Shown one piece after another: positions 45,320 through 54,270 of a stretch of DNA of 64,000 nucleotides (positions are counted from its first letter, which is position 1; the number at the start of each line of letters is the position of its first letter). This stretch comes from Bacteroidota bacterium (GTDB lineage Bacteria > Bacteroidota > Bacteroidia > NS11-12g > UBA955). The stretch lies in NCBI GenBank assembly GCA_027488835.1, contig JAIYAW010000002.1, positions 124,001 to 188,000 on the forward strand. The letters are read 5' to 3'. A model generated the notes under the pieces. That model was not told the origin of the DNA, searched no databases, and saw only the letters and a list, made by a program, of their open reading frames with translations. Both the position numbers and the translations under genes were made by a program.

Positions 45320-46596
45320 TAGGTTTTTTGCTTATTTTTCTGGGCAGATGGAAACAAAATATTGTTTAGAATAAGCCTGTATCCTGGGCTATTGGGATGT
45401 AAATTCAAATCGGTGGGTTGTTCACCCACCATGTGTTGGTAATCTTCAGGGTCGTGACCACTGTAAAATGTCCAAGTTCCCTTTCCCATGGTTCCATGGA
45501 TATATCTTGCCTCTTTGATTAGGGCATTTTCCCCCATAATAAGCACATCGCTTTTTACAAATTCCTTGTGGAATGCAGTGGTTTGTCCCATAAAGCTTTT
45601 GATAGTTCTCGTGTGGTTCTGACATAGAATACTGGGAATCAAATCCCACTTTGCCGAATAGTCAAACAATGTAAACAAATCGGTTTCTTCGGTGACCCCC
45701 CTTAAAACTGGGTTGGGATTCACATCGATATTGCTGTATTCATAAATATAGGGGTCGTTTTCGAGTAGAAAATTCTTAAATGCAAAGCACTGTGAAAAAT
45801 CTAATTTCTGCTGGGCATTTGGTTCAGAAGGGGTTCCATCGAACATGACTTCGCAGATATCGGTATTTTGTGCGGCAAGTGCAATGTCGTAGGTGTCGGT
45901 TGCACTGCACATTGCAAATAAAAATCCACCACCCAAGCAAAAATCTCTGATTTTTAGTGCAACATACTTTTTGAGTTCACGAACTGAACTAAATCCATGT
46001 TTTTTTGCTGTGGCTTCGCCTTCGGCAACTTCGGCTTGGTACCAAGGGGCATTTGCATAAGATGAAAAGAATTTACCAAATTGGCCCGTAAAATCTTCAT
46101 GGTGAAGGTGAATCCAATCATATTCGGTTAGTTTTCCTGCCATTACTTCATCGTCAAATACAACCGTATAAGGAATTTCGGCATAGGTGAGCACCATGGT
46201 TACTGCATCATCCCAAGGCTGTTTGGTTTTTGGTGAGTATACAGCAATTTTGGGTGCATTGAGTAATTTCACCATATTCATGTTTACGGATGGATCGGCT
46301 ATGGTATTTTCAATGCCATTGGCTTGTGCATTTGAAATAACGTCGAAAGATATTCCTCGGGTTTTACATTCAGTTTCAAGGGATGGGGTATAGGGCGACA
46401 TAAAACTTCCCCCCCTATAATTCAATAACCATGTAACTTCGGTTTTTTGTTTGTCGAGAAGCCAAAAAGCAATACCATAAGATTTCAAATGATTCTTTTG
46501 AGATTCGTCCATGGGAATCAATATTTGATTTGCTTTGGCAATCAAAAAACTTCCCAATAAAGCAATAAAAACTAAGCTATTTTTTGTCCTACCCAT
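45319..46596 (-). CDS. Secreted protein of the family misannotated as asparagine synthetase B
   Basis: The 425-residue protein starts MGRTKNSLVFIALLGSFLIA, a signal peptide cut near residue 20-22, then NQILIPMDESQKNHLKSYG. Homologues in Bacteroidota often carry the database name asparagine synthetase B, but I see no N-terminal catalytic Cys, no glutaminase domain and no SGGxDS pyrophosphatase loop. The body has a flavodoxin- or amidotransferase-like centre (KIAVYSPKTKQPWDDAVTMVL, then YDWIHLHHEDFTGQ and CLGGGFLFAMCSATDTYDIAL), resembling class I glutaminase-like folds. The end has GTWTFYSGHDPEDYQH. Function unknown; a periplasmic or surface location is inferred. The start lies inside the 3' end of crcB (25-bp overlap). 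Confidence 0.72.
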   Translation of the reverse strand: MGRTKNSLVFIALLGSFLIAKANQILIPMDESQKNHLKSYGIAFWLLDKQKTEVTWLLNYRGGSFMSPYTPSLETECKTRGISFDVISNAQANGIENTIADPSVNMNMVKLLNAPKIAVYSPKTKQPWDDAVTMVLTYAEIPYTVVFDDEVMAGKLTEYDWIHLHHEDFTGQFGKFFSSYANAPWYQAEVAEGEATAKKHGFSSVRELKKYVALKIRDFCLGGGFLFAMCSATDTYDIALAAQNTDICEVMFDGTPSEPNAQQKLDFSQCFAFKNFLLENDPYIYEYSNIDVNPNPVLRGVTEETDLFTLFDYSAKWDLIPSILCQNHTRTIKSFMGQTTAFHKEFVKSDVLIMGENALIKEARYIHGTMGKGTWTFYSGHDPEDYQHMVGEQPTDLNLHPNSPGYRLILNNILFPSAQKNKQKT

Positions 46597-46925
46597 ACCA
46601 TAAATACTCCCAAAAATACTGATGCAATTGCATAACCAAACACGAGTCCATATTCTTTCGCATCTAAATAGCGCAGTAGTTCCAATCCAAAACCTGAAAA
46701 GGTGGTAAATCCGCCCAAAATGCCTGTAATCCAAAATGATTTGCTCAAATCTGAATTTAATTTGGTCCATAAAACGCCAATGAAAAAGCAACCCAATAAA
46801 TTAATTGCAAAAGTGCCGTAAGAAAATTGGAGTGGTTGAAATGGTATTATTTTGTTAATTAATCCCCTCAAAGTAGCACCTATGCTGCCTCCAAAAGCAA
46901 TTAGCAAAACGATTTTTAAATTCAT
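46572..46925 (-). CDS. crcB: Fluoride channel CrcB/Fluc
   Basis: The 117-residue protein has four membrane helices and the Fluc signatures GGSIGATLRGLINK (about 11-24), FAINLLGCFFIGVLW (about 39-53) and GGFTTFSGFGLE (about 77-88), the last holding the phenylalanines and the TM3 break that binds Na+. It works as a dual-topology dimer exporting fluoride. ATG at 46925 is preferred over an in-frame ATG at 46943, as it fits the usual N-terminus. No fluoride riboswitch is visible in the 35 bp to the divergent gene. Confidence 0.93.
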   Translation of the reverse strand: MNLKIVLLIAFGGSIGATLRGLINKIIPFQPLQFSYGTFAINLLGCFFIGVLWTKLNSDLSKSFWITGILGGFTTFSGFGLELLRYLDAKEYGLVFGYAIASVFLGVFMVWVGQKIA

Positions 46926-46951
46926 AAAGCGAAAATAAGCCATGCCGTTCG

Positions 46952-46959
46952 TATTTTTG
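46952..46959 (+). promoter_or_regulatory. Candidate -7 element of the flavin reductase gene; leaderless start
   Basis: TATTTTTG matches TAnnTTTG. The second of two consecutive ATGs (46964) begins 5 nt after its last G, whereas the first (46961) would lie at or before the transcription start. Confidence 0.6.
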
Positions 46960-46963
46960 CATG

Positions 46964-47656
46964 ATGCAAGTGGAAATTACAAATATCATTGATGAATCCT
47001 ATCGTGTAAAACGGTTTGAACTGTCAACTCTCGATAATAGCGTAATTGAATTTATTCCTGGTCAGTTTGTTCAGATAATTCATCCATCTATGCCTGAATT
47101 CAATAACACCCGCAGTTATTCGATTTCATCTGAAAATACGGGTTCAAACAAGATTGAATTATGTATTGCTCTGAATGAAAATGGCGTTTTTACCCCTTGG
47201 TTATTCCAACAGGTCATCGGCAGCAAACTTGAAATTTCAGAACCCAAAGGAGCGTTTGTTTTAAAGGAAGAGCATTTGAAATTTCCTTTGATATTTGTTT
47301 GCACAGGAACCGGAATTGCTCCTTTTAGAAGTATGATTCATAGCGCATTAACGTTGGGAACTCAAGATGTGTTTTTGGTGTTCGGTAATCGTAAATTGAA
47401 CGATATATTATATGTGCAAGAATGGGAATCTTTAATGATTCAAAATTCACACTTTCATTTTATTCCGGTGTTAAGCCAAGAATTAGAATTCAAGAATTCC
47501 GGTTACGTACATGAATTTTATTCAAATATTTTGAGGGAAATAGGAGAGGCAAGAATCTTTGTTTGTGGTTGGAAAGACATGTGTGCTGAAACGCGTAACC
47601 GATTGAAAGAAATGGGGTATAACCGCAGTCAATATTTCTTTGAACAATACGATTGA
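46964..47656 (+). CDS. Ferredoxin/flavodoxin-NADP reductase-like FAD oxidoreductase
   Basis: The 230-residue protein has the ferredoxin-NADP reductase fold: an FAD-binding barrel with RSYSIS (about 50-55) and EPKGAFVL, then the NAD(P) domain with the CTGTGIAPFRSM loop (about 109-120), a LVFGNRK strand and VCGWKDMCAETRNRL at the C-terminal end. No 2Fe-2S domain is attached. It could reduce ferredoxin, flavin or an oxygenase. The start at 46964 is chosen from the -7 box spacing; 46961 would add one Met. It is divergent from crcB. Confidence 0.88.
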   Translation: MQVEITNIIDESYRVKRFELSTLDNSVIEFIPGQFVQIIHPSMPEFNNTRSYSISSENTGSNKIELCIALNENGVFTPWLFQQVIGSKLEISEPKGAFVLKEEHLKFPLIFVCTGTGIAPFRSMIHSALTLGTQDVFLVFGNRKLNDILYVQEWESLMIQNSHFHFIPVLSQELEFKNSGYVHEFYSNILREIGEARIFVCGWKDMCAETRNRLKEMGYNRSQYFFEQYD

Positions 47657-47713
47657 TTCAAATTTTGACTGAATAATGAGTTTTATTCCATAAACATTTG
47701 TAAAAAACGCAAA

Positions 47714-47721
47714 TAATTTTG
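47714..47721 (+). promoter_or_regulatory. Candidate -7 element for rho, long leader
   Basis: TAATTTTG matches TAnnTTTG and would leave a leader of about 125 nt before the rho ATG, unusually long for this window. The 47657-47854 interval contains no open frame I can support, and a rho leader of this size could be a site of autoregulation. Confidence 0.4.
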
Positions 47722-47854
47722 TTGTAAGTGAATTATCAGTTATTATTGCAGTCGAATTGAGGAGCAATAAGGTTAATCTTTACGCTTTTTACCTTTCTAC
47801 AGGTATTAACAAATTCAAAAACATATAAAATTATTTTTTTCGTTATCACAAGAT

Positions 47855-49696
47855 ATGGCAAATACACCGGATCTCGGTAAAATGAGTGTAGCAGAGCTGC
47901 GTACAATGGCTACTGCATTGGAAGTTCAAGGAACTGAAAAGTTAAAAAAACCTGAAATCATTGCTGCAATTGAAAAAATTGCAAACCAATCTGAATCTAA
48001 TTCTTTAATTGCTGAAGCAAAGACGATAGTTTCTGAAGACAATATTGTAAAACGCAAACGTGTTCCAGTAAAAAGCGAATTGGCATCCAATGAAACTGTA
48101 ATTGAAAATAACGCAGAAAAACTTGAAACGCCAATATCTGAAATAGTTGAAACTTCAGTTGCCAATACAACTACAGTTGAATCAAACGACCGCGATAAAC
48201 GCAATTTTAGAGAACGCAAAAACAAAGGATTTAAAAATGGCCCAACAGAGAGCAAAGAACAGGAAAGCATTGCACCTGTTTCTAGCTTGCCAGTGCCAGA
48301 AAATCAGAGTGAAGTTCATAGAAACAACAATCCAAGAACCAATCAAACGCCTAATCCGCGCCTGAGCAATAATCCCAATCACCCAAGTCACCCAAATCAT
48401 CCCCGCAACCCGAATAACAGAAATAATGCAAATCAAAATGCAAAAGTTTCTTATGAGGGAAATTCTGAAGTATCTCCAGAAACGAATTTCAATGTCAATC
48501 CCGACCACGTAGATCGCCAAAAACCACAAGAAACTGAAGACGAAAAACGCAAACGCGAAATTTTGGCTCAGTTGATGGAAATGGATGGCATCGTTGTAAC
48601 ACAAGGTGTTTTGGAAACAGTGCCGGATGGATATGGTTTTTTAAGATCTCCCGACTATAACTATATGGCATCTCCAGATGATGTGTACGTTCCAGGATAT
48701 TTGATAAAGCAAAATGGTTTGAAGGTGGGAGATACCATTCGTGGTAGCATTCGTCCCCCAAAAGACAATGAAAAATACTTTTGTTTGGTAAAAATTGAAT
48801 CTGTAAATGGAAAAACACCTGAAGAAGTAAGAGATAGGGTTGCATTTGAACATTTAACACCTTTATTTCCTGATGAAAAATTGAATTTATGCGACAATCC
48901 TAAAAACTATCCAAACAGAATTATCGATATGGTTTCTCCAATTGGTAAAGGTCAACGTGGATTGATTGTGGCACAGCCTAAAACAGGTAAAACTTGGTTA
49001 TTGAAAGGCATTGCAAACGCAATTGCTGCCAATCACCCAGAAGTGTATATGATTATTTTGCTTATCGATGAACGTCCTGAAGAGGTTACAGACATGGCAA
49101 GAAGTGTAAGGGCAGAGGTTGTAGCAAGTACATTTGATGAGCCGGCCGACAAGCATGTGAAATTGTCGAACATGGTTTTAGAAAAGGCAAAACGATTGGT
49201 AGAATGTGGCCATGATGTGGTTATCTTGTTAGATTCAATTACCCGTTTGGCAAGGGCTTACAATACTGTTCAACCTGCATCTGGTAAAATATTGTCGGGT
49301 GGTGTAGACGCAAATGCATTACACAAACCAAAAAGATTCTTTGGTGCTGCCAGAAATATTGAAAACGGTGGTTCACTAACAATTATTGCGACAGCTTTAA
49401 CCGATACGGGTTCAAAAATGGATGAAGTAATTTTCGAAGAATTTAAAGGTACAGGAAATATGGAATTGCAGTTAGACCGTAAATTGTCGAACAAGCGAAT
49501 ATTCCCGGCAATTGATATTTTGGCATCGAGCACCAGACGAGAAGACTTATTAATTGACAAAGTTTCATTGCAAAGAATGTGGGTATTGAGAAATCATTTA
49601 TCAGACATGAATGCAGAAGAAGCAATGAATACATTCCTAAAATACATGCACAATACCAAAGACAACACAGAATTCTTGGTGAGTATGAATGGATAA
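47855..49696 (+). CDS. rho: Transcription termination factor Rho with long N-terminal extension
   Basis: The 613-residue protein is about 190 residues longer than E. coli Rho. Residues 1-45 form the N-terminal Rho_N helix bundle ([20 protein letters not shown]). About 45-225 is a disordered, Asn/Pro/His-rich insertion (for example [20 protein letters not shown]). The RNA-binding cold-shock-like domain follows ([20 protein letters not shown], about 248-267). The ATPase core has the P-loop [11 protein letters not shown] (about 373-383), Walker [17 protein letters not shown], the Q-loop and the R-loop [12 protein letters not shown]. It unwinds RNA to end transcription. It is monocistronic. The extension matches what is known in Bacteroides, where Rho has an intrinsically disordered insert. 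Confidence 0.96.
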   Translation: MANTPDLGKMSVAELRTMATALEVQGTEKLKKPEIIAAIEKIANQSESNSLIAEAKTIVSEDNIVKRKRVPVKSELASNETVIENNAEKLETPISEIVETSVANTTTVESNDRDKRNFRERKNKGFKNGPTESKEQESIAPVSSLPVPENQSEVHRNNNPRTNQTPNPRLSNNPNHPSHPNHPRNPNNRNNANQNAKVSYEGNSEVSPETNFNVNPDHVDRQKPQETEDEKRKREILAQLMEMDGIVVTQGVLETVPDGYGFLRSPDYNYMASPDDVYVPGYLIKQNGLKVGDTIRGSIRPPKDNEKYFCLVKIESVNGKTPEEVRDRVAFEHLTPLFPDEKLNLCDNPKNYPNRIIDMVSPIGKGQRGLIVAQPKTGKTWLLKGIANAIAANHPEVYMIILLIDERPEEVTDMARSVRAEVVASTFDEPADKHVKLSNMVLEKAKRLVECGHDVVILLDSITRLARAYNTVQPASGKILSGGVDANALHKPKRFFGAARNIENGGSLTIIATALTDTGSKMDEVIFEEFKGTGNMELQLDRKLSNKRIFPAIDILASSTRREDLLIDKVSLQRMWVLRNHLSDMNAEEAMNTFLKYMHNTKDNTEFLVSMNG

Positions 49697-49837
49697 ATTG
49701 GTAATTATTGACTTTTTTATTCCAATTCTTTAAAATTCGTTTTCCTATTTTAATGTTAAAACATTGTATTTCTTTATTTTAAAATGCATTGCACTAAAAA
49801 AAATACTCTTTGAAAAAATGTGAATAAACCAAAATAC

Positions 49838-49845
49838 TACGTTTG
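49838..49845 (+). promoter_or_regulatory. Candidate -7 element for the acidic 105-aa protein gene
   Basis: TACGTTTG matches TAnnTTTG and gives a leader of about 30 nt. The longer in-frame extension upstream of 49882 would place codons inside this promoter. Confidence 0.5.
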
Positions 49846-49881
49846 GTTTGGATTGTTAAATTTACAATCGAATTTAAGTAT

Positions 49882-50199
49882 ATGGATAAACTAAAAGTTG
49901 TTACGGATTATGCTAAATTAACCCCTGAGTTATTGGAGTTATTTAACGAAACATACCCCCATGGAATTGCAGGGAAAACTATCCGTTTCCCAAATTCAAA
50001 AGGCGAAATTGTAACCGCAGTGAGATTGGAAACAGAGGAGAGAATTTATTTAGTGAAGTTAAGTGCTAAAGCAAAAGAAATCCTTACGGAAGATGATTTA
50101 GACGCAATGATTCGACCTCTTGGAAAAGATGCCGAAGCCGAAGAATCGGAAGAAGAACCCGAAGAGGATGCTCCCAAAGATGAACCTGAAGAAGATTAA
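49882..50199 (+). CDS. Small acidic-tailed conserved protein, 105 aa
   Basis: The protein begins MDKLKVVTDYAKLTPELLEL. It has a compact N-terminal domain (about 1-78), with AGKTIRFPNSKGEIVTAVRLETEERIYLV-type strands and LSAKAKEILTEDDLDAMI, and a strongly acidic tail (from about residue 80: EAEESEEEPEEDAPKDEPEED-like). It has no signal or membrane segment. It resembles small Bacteroidota proteins seen near rho or elsewhere, but I do not recognise a named family. It has its own promoter and is followed by a hairpin-like palindrome. Confidence 0.7.
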   Translation: MDKLKVVTDYAKLTPELLELFNETYPHGIAGKTIRFPNSKGEIVTAVRLETEERIYLVKLSAKAKEILTEDDLDAMIRPLGKDAEAEESEEEPEEDAPKDEPEED

Positions 50200-50213
50200 T
50201 CTTTCTTTGGTAA

Positions 50214-50232
50214 TTGGATAATAATTATCCAA
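50214..50232. promoter_or_regulatory. 8-3-8 perfect inverted repeat before the SDR gene
   Basis: TTGGATAA and TTATCCAA flank TAA. The right arm overlaps the near-consensus -7 box CAACTTTG (50230-50237) of the SDR gene. It may be an operator, or a small hairpin ending the acidic-protein transcript; no T-run follows. Confidence 0.45.
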
Positions 50233-50241
50233 CTTTGTGGC

Positions 50242-50949
50242 ATGTCTAAACCAGTTGCAGTTATTACAGGAGCTTCCAGAGGAATAGGTCGTTCAATTGC
50301 AATTAAATTTGCAGCAAACGGATTTAATTTATTTATTGGAGGAACCAACCCTAACACATTAATAGAATTACAAAGTGAACTTCAGCATGAATATCAGTGT
50401 GAGTGTTCTTATTTTGCCGCTGATTTGTCTGTTGAAAGTCAGTGCCAGTTATTTGTTGATTCAATAATAAGTCAATATACAAAAATTGATGTTTTGGTAA
50501 ACAATGCTGGCGTTTTCTTAGGTGGCAAAATGATGGAAGAAGATCCTACACAGTTGGCAAAAATGATGAATACCAATTTGTTTTCTGCTTATTGGGTTAC
50601 TAGGTTATTATGGAATTCATTTGCTGAAAACGCAAGGTCACATGTATTTAACATGTGCAGCATTGCGAGTTTTATAGCTTATGCCGCTGGTGGTAGTTAT
50701 TCAATATCAAAATTTGCGTTGCTTGGGTTTTCAAAGAGTTTAAGGCTTGAGGGACGTGACAAAGGAATAAGGGTGACTTCGATTATGCCGGGAGCCACGT
50801 TAACAGATTCTTGGGCTGGTGTAGACTTGCCTGAGAGTAGGTTTATGAAACCGATGGATGTAGCAGATGCTTTGTTTGCTGCTTGGTCAATCAATCAAAC
50901 TACGGCAATGGAAGACGTTATATTGAGGCCAATATTGGGCGATATTTAA
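50242..50949 (+). CDS. Short-chain dehydrogenase/reductase
   Basis: The 235-residue classical SDR has the NAD(P) motif TGASRGIG (9-16), a middle NNAG (87-90), and the catalytic Ser140, Tyr153 and Lys157 in YSISK. RTS-type PGATLTDSW follows near residue 175. The basic residue in TGASRG suggests NADPH. The substrate is unknown. The start lies 5 nt after a -7-like box (CAACTTTG), the same spacing as the leaderless genes here, and a perfect inverted repeat overlaps the promoter. Confidence 0.88.
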   Translation: MSKPVAVITGASRGIGRSIAIKFAANGFNLFIGGTNPNTLIELQSELQHEYQCECSYFAADLSVESQCQLFVDSIISQYTKIDVLVNNAGVFLGGKMMEEDPTQLAKMMNTNLFSAYWVTRLLWNSFAENARSHVFNMCSIASFIAYAAGGSYSISKFALLGFSKSLRLEGRDKGIRVTSIMPGATLTDSWAGVDLPESRFMKPMDVADALFAAWSINQTTAMEDVILRPILGDI

Positions 50950-51017
50950 CCGCGAAAATTGCGTAAAATATGACAAAAAGTTACACAATTAGGCAATGGT
51001 TTTTTGTTCAGAATCGT

Positions 51018-51025
51018 TATATTTG
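51018..51025 (+). promoter_or_regulatory. Candidate -7 element for the T9SS cargo gene
   Basis: TATATTTG matches TAnnTTTG, with a leader of about 25-30 nt to the ATG at 51056. Confidence 0.5.
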
Positions 51026-51055
51026 CGTATTAAAACATTCAAAAAACATATAGAA

Positions 51056-52387
51056 ATGAAAAAATTACTATTTTTAGGTTTCACGGTGTTGGCGGCGATG
51101 TCTGCAAATGCACAAAATTTGAGACAACCTATCGTAAGAGATCAAGGAATTCGCGCAATTACCCCTGCTCGTGCTAAATCAGCTAAAATTAGCCGTCGTG
51201 CCGGAACATCTGAACTTTACAACTACGTTGATGCATACACAAATTCTACTTCTAACCAAAGTAAAAATACTTTATTTTGGATTGCACCAGATAGTAACGC
51301 ATGTGTAGTATACCCAACAGGCGGAAAATCAAATGTCAACTTCCATGGTTTAGGTGGTTCTTTTGATCCTAAAGATTCAACATTCATAGATGCTCCTAAC
51401 ACACTTTTAACTAAATTTAATCCTTATCATGTGGATACTATTAGATTCGTTAAAGCATACAGAAGAAATGTAGATCAAGTTGACGTGAACGGTTCTTTGG
51501 TAGATGTGGTAGATACATTATTTGTTCAATACTATGATGCATCAGGAATGAACATCACTGCATACAACTATCAATCAGATCCGTTAAAGAAAGCGTATTG
51601 GTATGGCGTTCCAAAAGGTTCAACTTTTGTGCCTTTCAAAGCCACTAACAAATCTGCTTTAAAAACTGACACGATTTTATTGACTGCTGCTGACCGTGAT
51701 TCGTTTAACATTACAGACCAAACATACTTTCCAAGAGTAATTACTTTGACTCCAGACTTTAATTCTTTATCAACCAACGGTACTGCATTGACTAGTAATG
51801 TTGTTGCATATTCAATTAATTTCAAACCAATGATTCCTGCCCAATTGAACGATACAATTATGGATTGGACAAATGCAAATTTCACCAAGAAAACCAACGG
51901 TTTTGGTATTTCTTTGGCATATTTTGACAAAATTCCTCATGATAACTTGAATACCCCTTACAGAATTAACAACACCTTTTGGACATACTCTGAGTTATTA
52001 CCAGGTAAAGTTGTAAGTATTTGGCAAGGTTATGTTCCAACAACAATCTACCCAACAGGTTACATGATGAACGCGGACATCCATATTACTTGCGATAACT
52101 TATCTACCAAAGAATTGATGAACTCAAACATTGGTTTGGCTGTTTATCCTAACCCATCTACTTCTAATAACAACGCAACTGCAGTTGTTAACTTGAAGTC
52201 AGCGTCAATGGTGAGCGCTAAGGTTTACGATATGAACGGTCGTGTGGTATTGGCTACATCGGCTCAAACTATGAATGCTGGTTTGAATGAATTGCCTTTG
52301 GCTACTAGCAACTTATCAACTGGTATTTACACGGTAACTATCGAAACTGCTGCTGGTACCAAATCTTCTAAATTTATTGTTAAGTAA
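51056..52387 (+). CDS. Secreted protein with T9SS type A sorting domain
   Basis: The 443-residue protein has a signal peptide (MKKLLFLGFTVLAAMSANAQ). A strand-rich body of unknown fold follows (about 21-360, with SSRRxxTSELYNYVDAY-like and a repeated Thr/Asn-rich pattern). The C-terminal sorting domain (about 370-443) shows LAVYPNPST, VYDMNGRVVL, NLSTGIYTVTIE and the end SSKFIVK. It should cross the outer membrane by the type IX system and be attached or released. An in-frame upstream extension lies in the promoter and is rejected. Codon choice is richer in GC-ending codons than neighbours, which suggests high expression. The ending hairpin terminator is strong. Confidence 0.85.
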   Translation: MKKLLFLGFTVLAAMSANAQNLRQPIVRDQGIRAITPARAKSAKISRRAGTSELYNYVDAYTNSTSNQSKNTLFWIAPDSNACVVYPTGGKSNVNFHGLGGSFDPKDSTFIDAPNTLLTKFNPYHVDTIRFVKAYRRNVDQVDVNGSLVDVVDTLFVQYYDASGMNITAYNYQSDPLKKAYWYGVPKGSTFVPFKATNKSALKTDTILLTAADRDSFNITDQTYFPRVITLTPDFNSLSTNGTALTSNVVAYSINFKPMIPAQLNDTIMDWTNANFTKKTNGFGISLAYFDKIPHDNLNTPYRINNTFWTYSELLPGKVVSIWQGYVPTTIYPTGYMMNADIHITCDNLSTKELMNSNIGLAVYPNPSTSNNNATAVVNLKSASMVSAKVYDMNGRVVLATSAQTMNAGLNELPLATSNLSTGIYTVTIETAAGTKSSKFIVK

Positions 52388-52410
52388 GGTTATTTAACTT
52401 CACTGTATAC

Positions 52411-52446
52411 TAAAAAGGACTTCCTATTGGAAGTCCTTTTTTTTGT
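52411..52446 (+). terminator. Intrinsic terminator of the T9SS cargo gene
   Basis: AAGGACTTCC and GGAAGTCCTT form a perfect 10-bp stem with loop TATT, followed by an uninterrupted T-run. Confidence 0.95.
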
Positions 52447-52458
52447 AATTGCTTCATG

Positions 52459-52466
52459 TAACTTTG
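52459..52466 (+). promoter_or_regulatory. Candidate -7 element of the DUF5723 gene; leaderless start
   Basis: TAACTTTG matches TAnnTTTG, and its last G is 5 nt before the ATG at 52471. The preceding terminator ends about 12 nt upstream. Confidence 0.6.
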
Positions 52467-52470
52467 CTCT

Positions 52471-53925
52471 ATGAAAAAACTTGTTTTAGGAGCTTTGTTG
52501 TTATTCAATGTAAAATCCGTTTTGAGTCAAACGTTTTTTGGATTGCAAAACAGCAACTATGCAGGGGTTCATTCAGCATATACAAATCCCGCGTCTTTGG
52601 CCAATATGCCATATAAACGCTATGCTAATTTTTCATCAATTGGCTTTAACATCAATAATAATTACTTAAGGTTTGAAACGCCATTTACCTTTGGTGAACT
52701 TATTACCAATAAAGTTGATCCACAATATAAAAATAGTTCTGGCAATATCAATTGGCAATCAAATTGGATTAAGGAAAGTCAGTCTAATGAAAATATGTGG
52801 GCCAATATCGAACTGGAATACAGAGGTCCTTCTTTTGCAACGCGCTATGGTGAAAATTTGGTTTGGGCAACTTCAACGCGAACCAGGAATTTTGTAAATA
52901 TTTCAAATGTTGATCCTGAAATAGTAGGCTGGGCCAAATCATTATTAGATTCAGGGTCTAATTATCAAATATTAGATGCAATCAATCATACATTCGATTT
53001 AAGAGCAAACTCGTTTCAGGAAGTGTCTGCCTCGCTTTCATATTGCTTTGTGAATAACCGCGATATGCGATTTAGCATGGGAACAACCGGGAAATTGCTA
53101 TTGGGTTTAGGTAGTTTTAATATTCACAATAATGGGGCAAAGCTTCAGGCATATGGACATGATTCAATTCGTTTGAATTCGTCTGATATTAAAGTAACGT
53201 ATACCAATTTTGACTTTTTAAGTCAAATCTTAAAAGGAGTAATTTTTGGAAGTATGCCCAATTTGAATAAAATTTCTGGCTTTGGGTATGGACTTGATGT
53301 AGGATTTGCAATTGAAGTTGGAGAAAACGATGTCCTTCAAAATAAAACAAGAAAACTGCATGCCAAAAATTACAAATGGAAAATTGCGGGAGCGGTTTTA
53401 GATTTGGGACATATCAGTTATCCTTCAAAAACCACCGGATATTCAATAGCTACATCAACTCCAGTAACCTTAAATATGCAGGATCCAGCATTTTTGTACG
53501 CCGTGACCCAAGGTTCGTCTGGTGTGTTTAATTATGTAACTGAATTTGCAAAGCAAAAAGGTATATATAAAACAATTGAAGAAGATGCTGTGATTGATTT
53601 GCCTACCACCATACAATTACAAACAGATTTTCAGCTAATTAAATACTTCAACATTGCCGCGCATTGGCAACAAAGATTGGCATCTGTTCAACAAAATATA
53701 ATTTTAGGGAATAGCAGTTTGGTTGTTGTTCCTAGAATTGAAACAAAATGGTTTGAAATTTCCACCCCAATTTCAATTTACGACAATTACAGTCAGTTTG
53801 GGTTCGGTGCATTTTTACGCGTGGGACCTGTTTTTGTTGGAACTGACAACATGCTTAAGTCGCTAAATACAAATTCACACACGGGTATGAATATGTATTT
53901 TGGTATTAGTTCGGTATTGCCTTAA
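52471..53925 (+). CDS. DUF5723-like outer-membrane protein
   Basis: The 484-residue protein has a signal peptide (first 20 residues, ending VLSQ) and the opening NSNYAGVHSAYTNPASLANMP, which I associate with DUF5723 and related PorV/FadL-like barrels (the NPA motif near residue 40). The rest alternates beta-strands with aromatic girdles and ends MYFGISSVLP. An outer-membrane barrel is likely. Some relatives sit near T9SS genes, but no such gene is adjacent here apart from the preceding T9SS cargo. The start is supported by the promoter spacing. Confidence 0.78.
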   Translation: MKKLVLGALLLFNVKSVLSQTFFGLQNSNYAGVHSAYTNPASLANMPYKRYANFSSIGFNINNNYLRFETPFTFGELITNKVDPQYKNSSGNINWQSNWIKESQSNENMWANIELEYRGPSFATRYGENLVWATSTRTRNFVNISNVDPEIVGWAKSLLDSGSNYQILDAINHTFDLRANSFQEVSASLSYCFVNNRDMRFSMGTTGKLLLGLGSFNIHNNGAKLQAYGHDSIRLNSSDIKVTYTNFDFLSQILKGVIFGSMPNLNKISGFGYGLDVGFAIEVGENDVLQNKTRKLHAKNYKWKIAGAVLDLGHISYPSKTTGYSIATSTPVTLNMQDPAFLYAVTQGSSGVFNYVTEFAKQKGIYKTIEEDAVIDLPTTIQLQTDFQLIKYFNIAAHWQQRLASVQQNIILGNSSLVVVPRIETKWFEISTPISIYDNYSQFGFGAFLRVGPVFVGTDNMLKSLNTNSHTGMNMYFGISSVLP

Positions 53926-54267
53926 TTAGTCAATTACTTCAACGTCAACAAAATCGGCTTCGTTGTTGTTTATTTTGTTTGGACTTGTGCTGTTAGTTGA
54001 TTGAAAGTTGGAGGATACTTTGTTCATGAATCTGTAAACGAAAATGATTCCCAATAAGTTTATTGACGCAAAAAATATCCAGATATAGGTAACGGTATCA
54101 ATCCAAGATTTGTCTTTAAACAGCCATATGAAAAATCCGGTATACAATTGCCTAATTATCCATTTCTTAAACTTGGCAATTTGAATCTGTTTGATATTTT
54201 TGGCTGTGTTTTGTCCATCATTTGGATTGTTTCCAAATGACCCAGATGAATATTTAAATTGAAACAT
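53926..54267 (-). CDS. Small membrane protein downstream of murA
   Basis: The 113-residue protein has a polar N-terminus (about 1-35, Asn/Gln/Lys-rich) and one or two membrane segments (about 42-52, TGFFIWLF, and 58-80, TVTYIWIFFASINLLGIIFVY). A Ser/Asn-rich tail ends in acidic EADFVDVEVID. The start is three bases after the murA stop, so it belongs to the DUF4290-murA operon. I do not recognise the family. Confidence 0.6.
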   Translation of the reverse strand: MFQFKYSSGSFGNNPNDGQNTAKNIKQIQIAKFKKWIIRQLYTGFFIWLFKDKSWIDTVTYIWIFFASINLLGIIFVYRFMNKVSSNFQSTNSTSPNKINNNEADFVDVEVID

Positions 54268-54270
54268 TAC

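Noticed and set aside
45319-46596. Asparagine synthetase function
   Set aside because: No catalytic Cys at the N-terminus, no SGGxDS loop, and a signal peptide is present; the name would be inherited, not supported.
46926-46963. Fluoride riboswitch upstream of crcB
   Set aside because: Only about 38 bp separate the divergent genes and no fluoride aptamer core is visible.
48182-48604. A 140-codon open frame antisense to the disordered region of rho
   Set aside because: It is a by-product of the Asn/Lys-rich codon usage on the plus strand, has no promoter or plausible start region, and its residue pattern (Phe/Ile/Trp-rich) is typical of such reverse frames.
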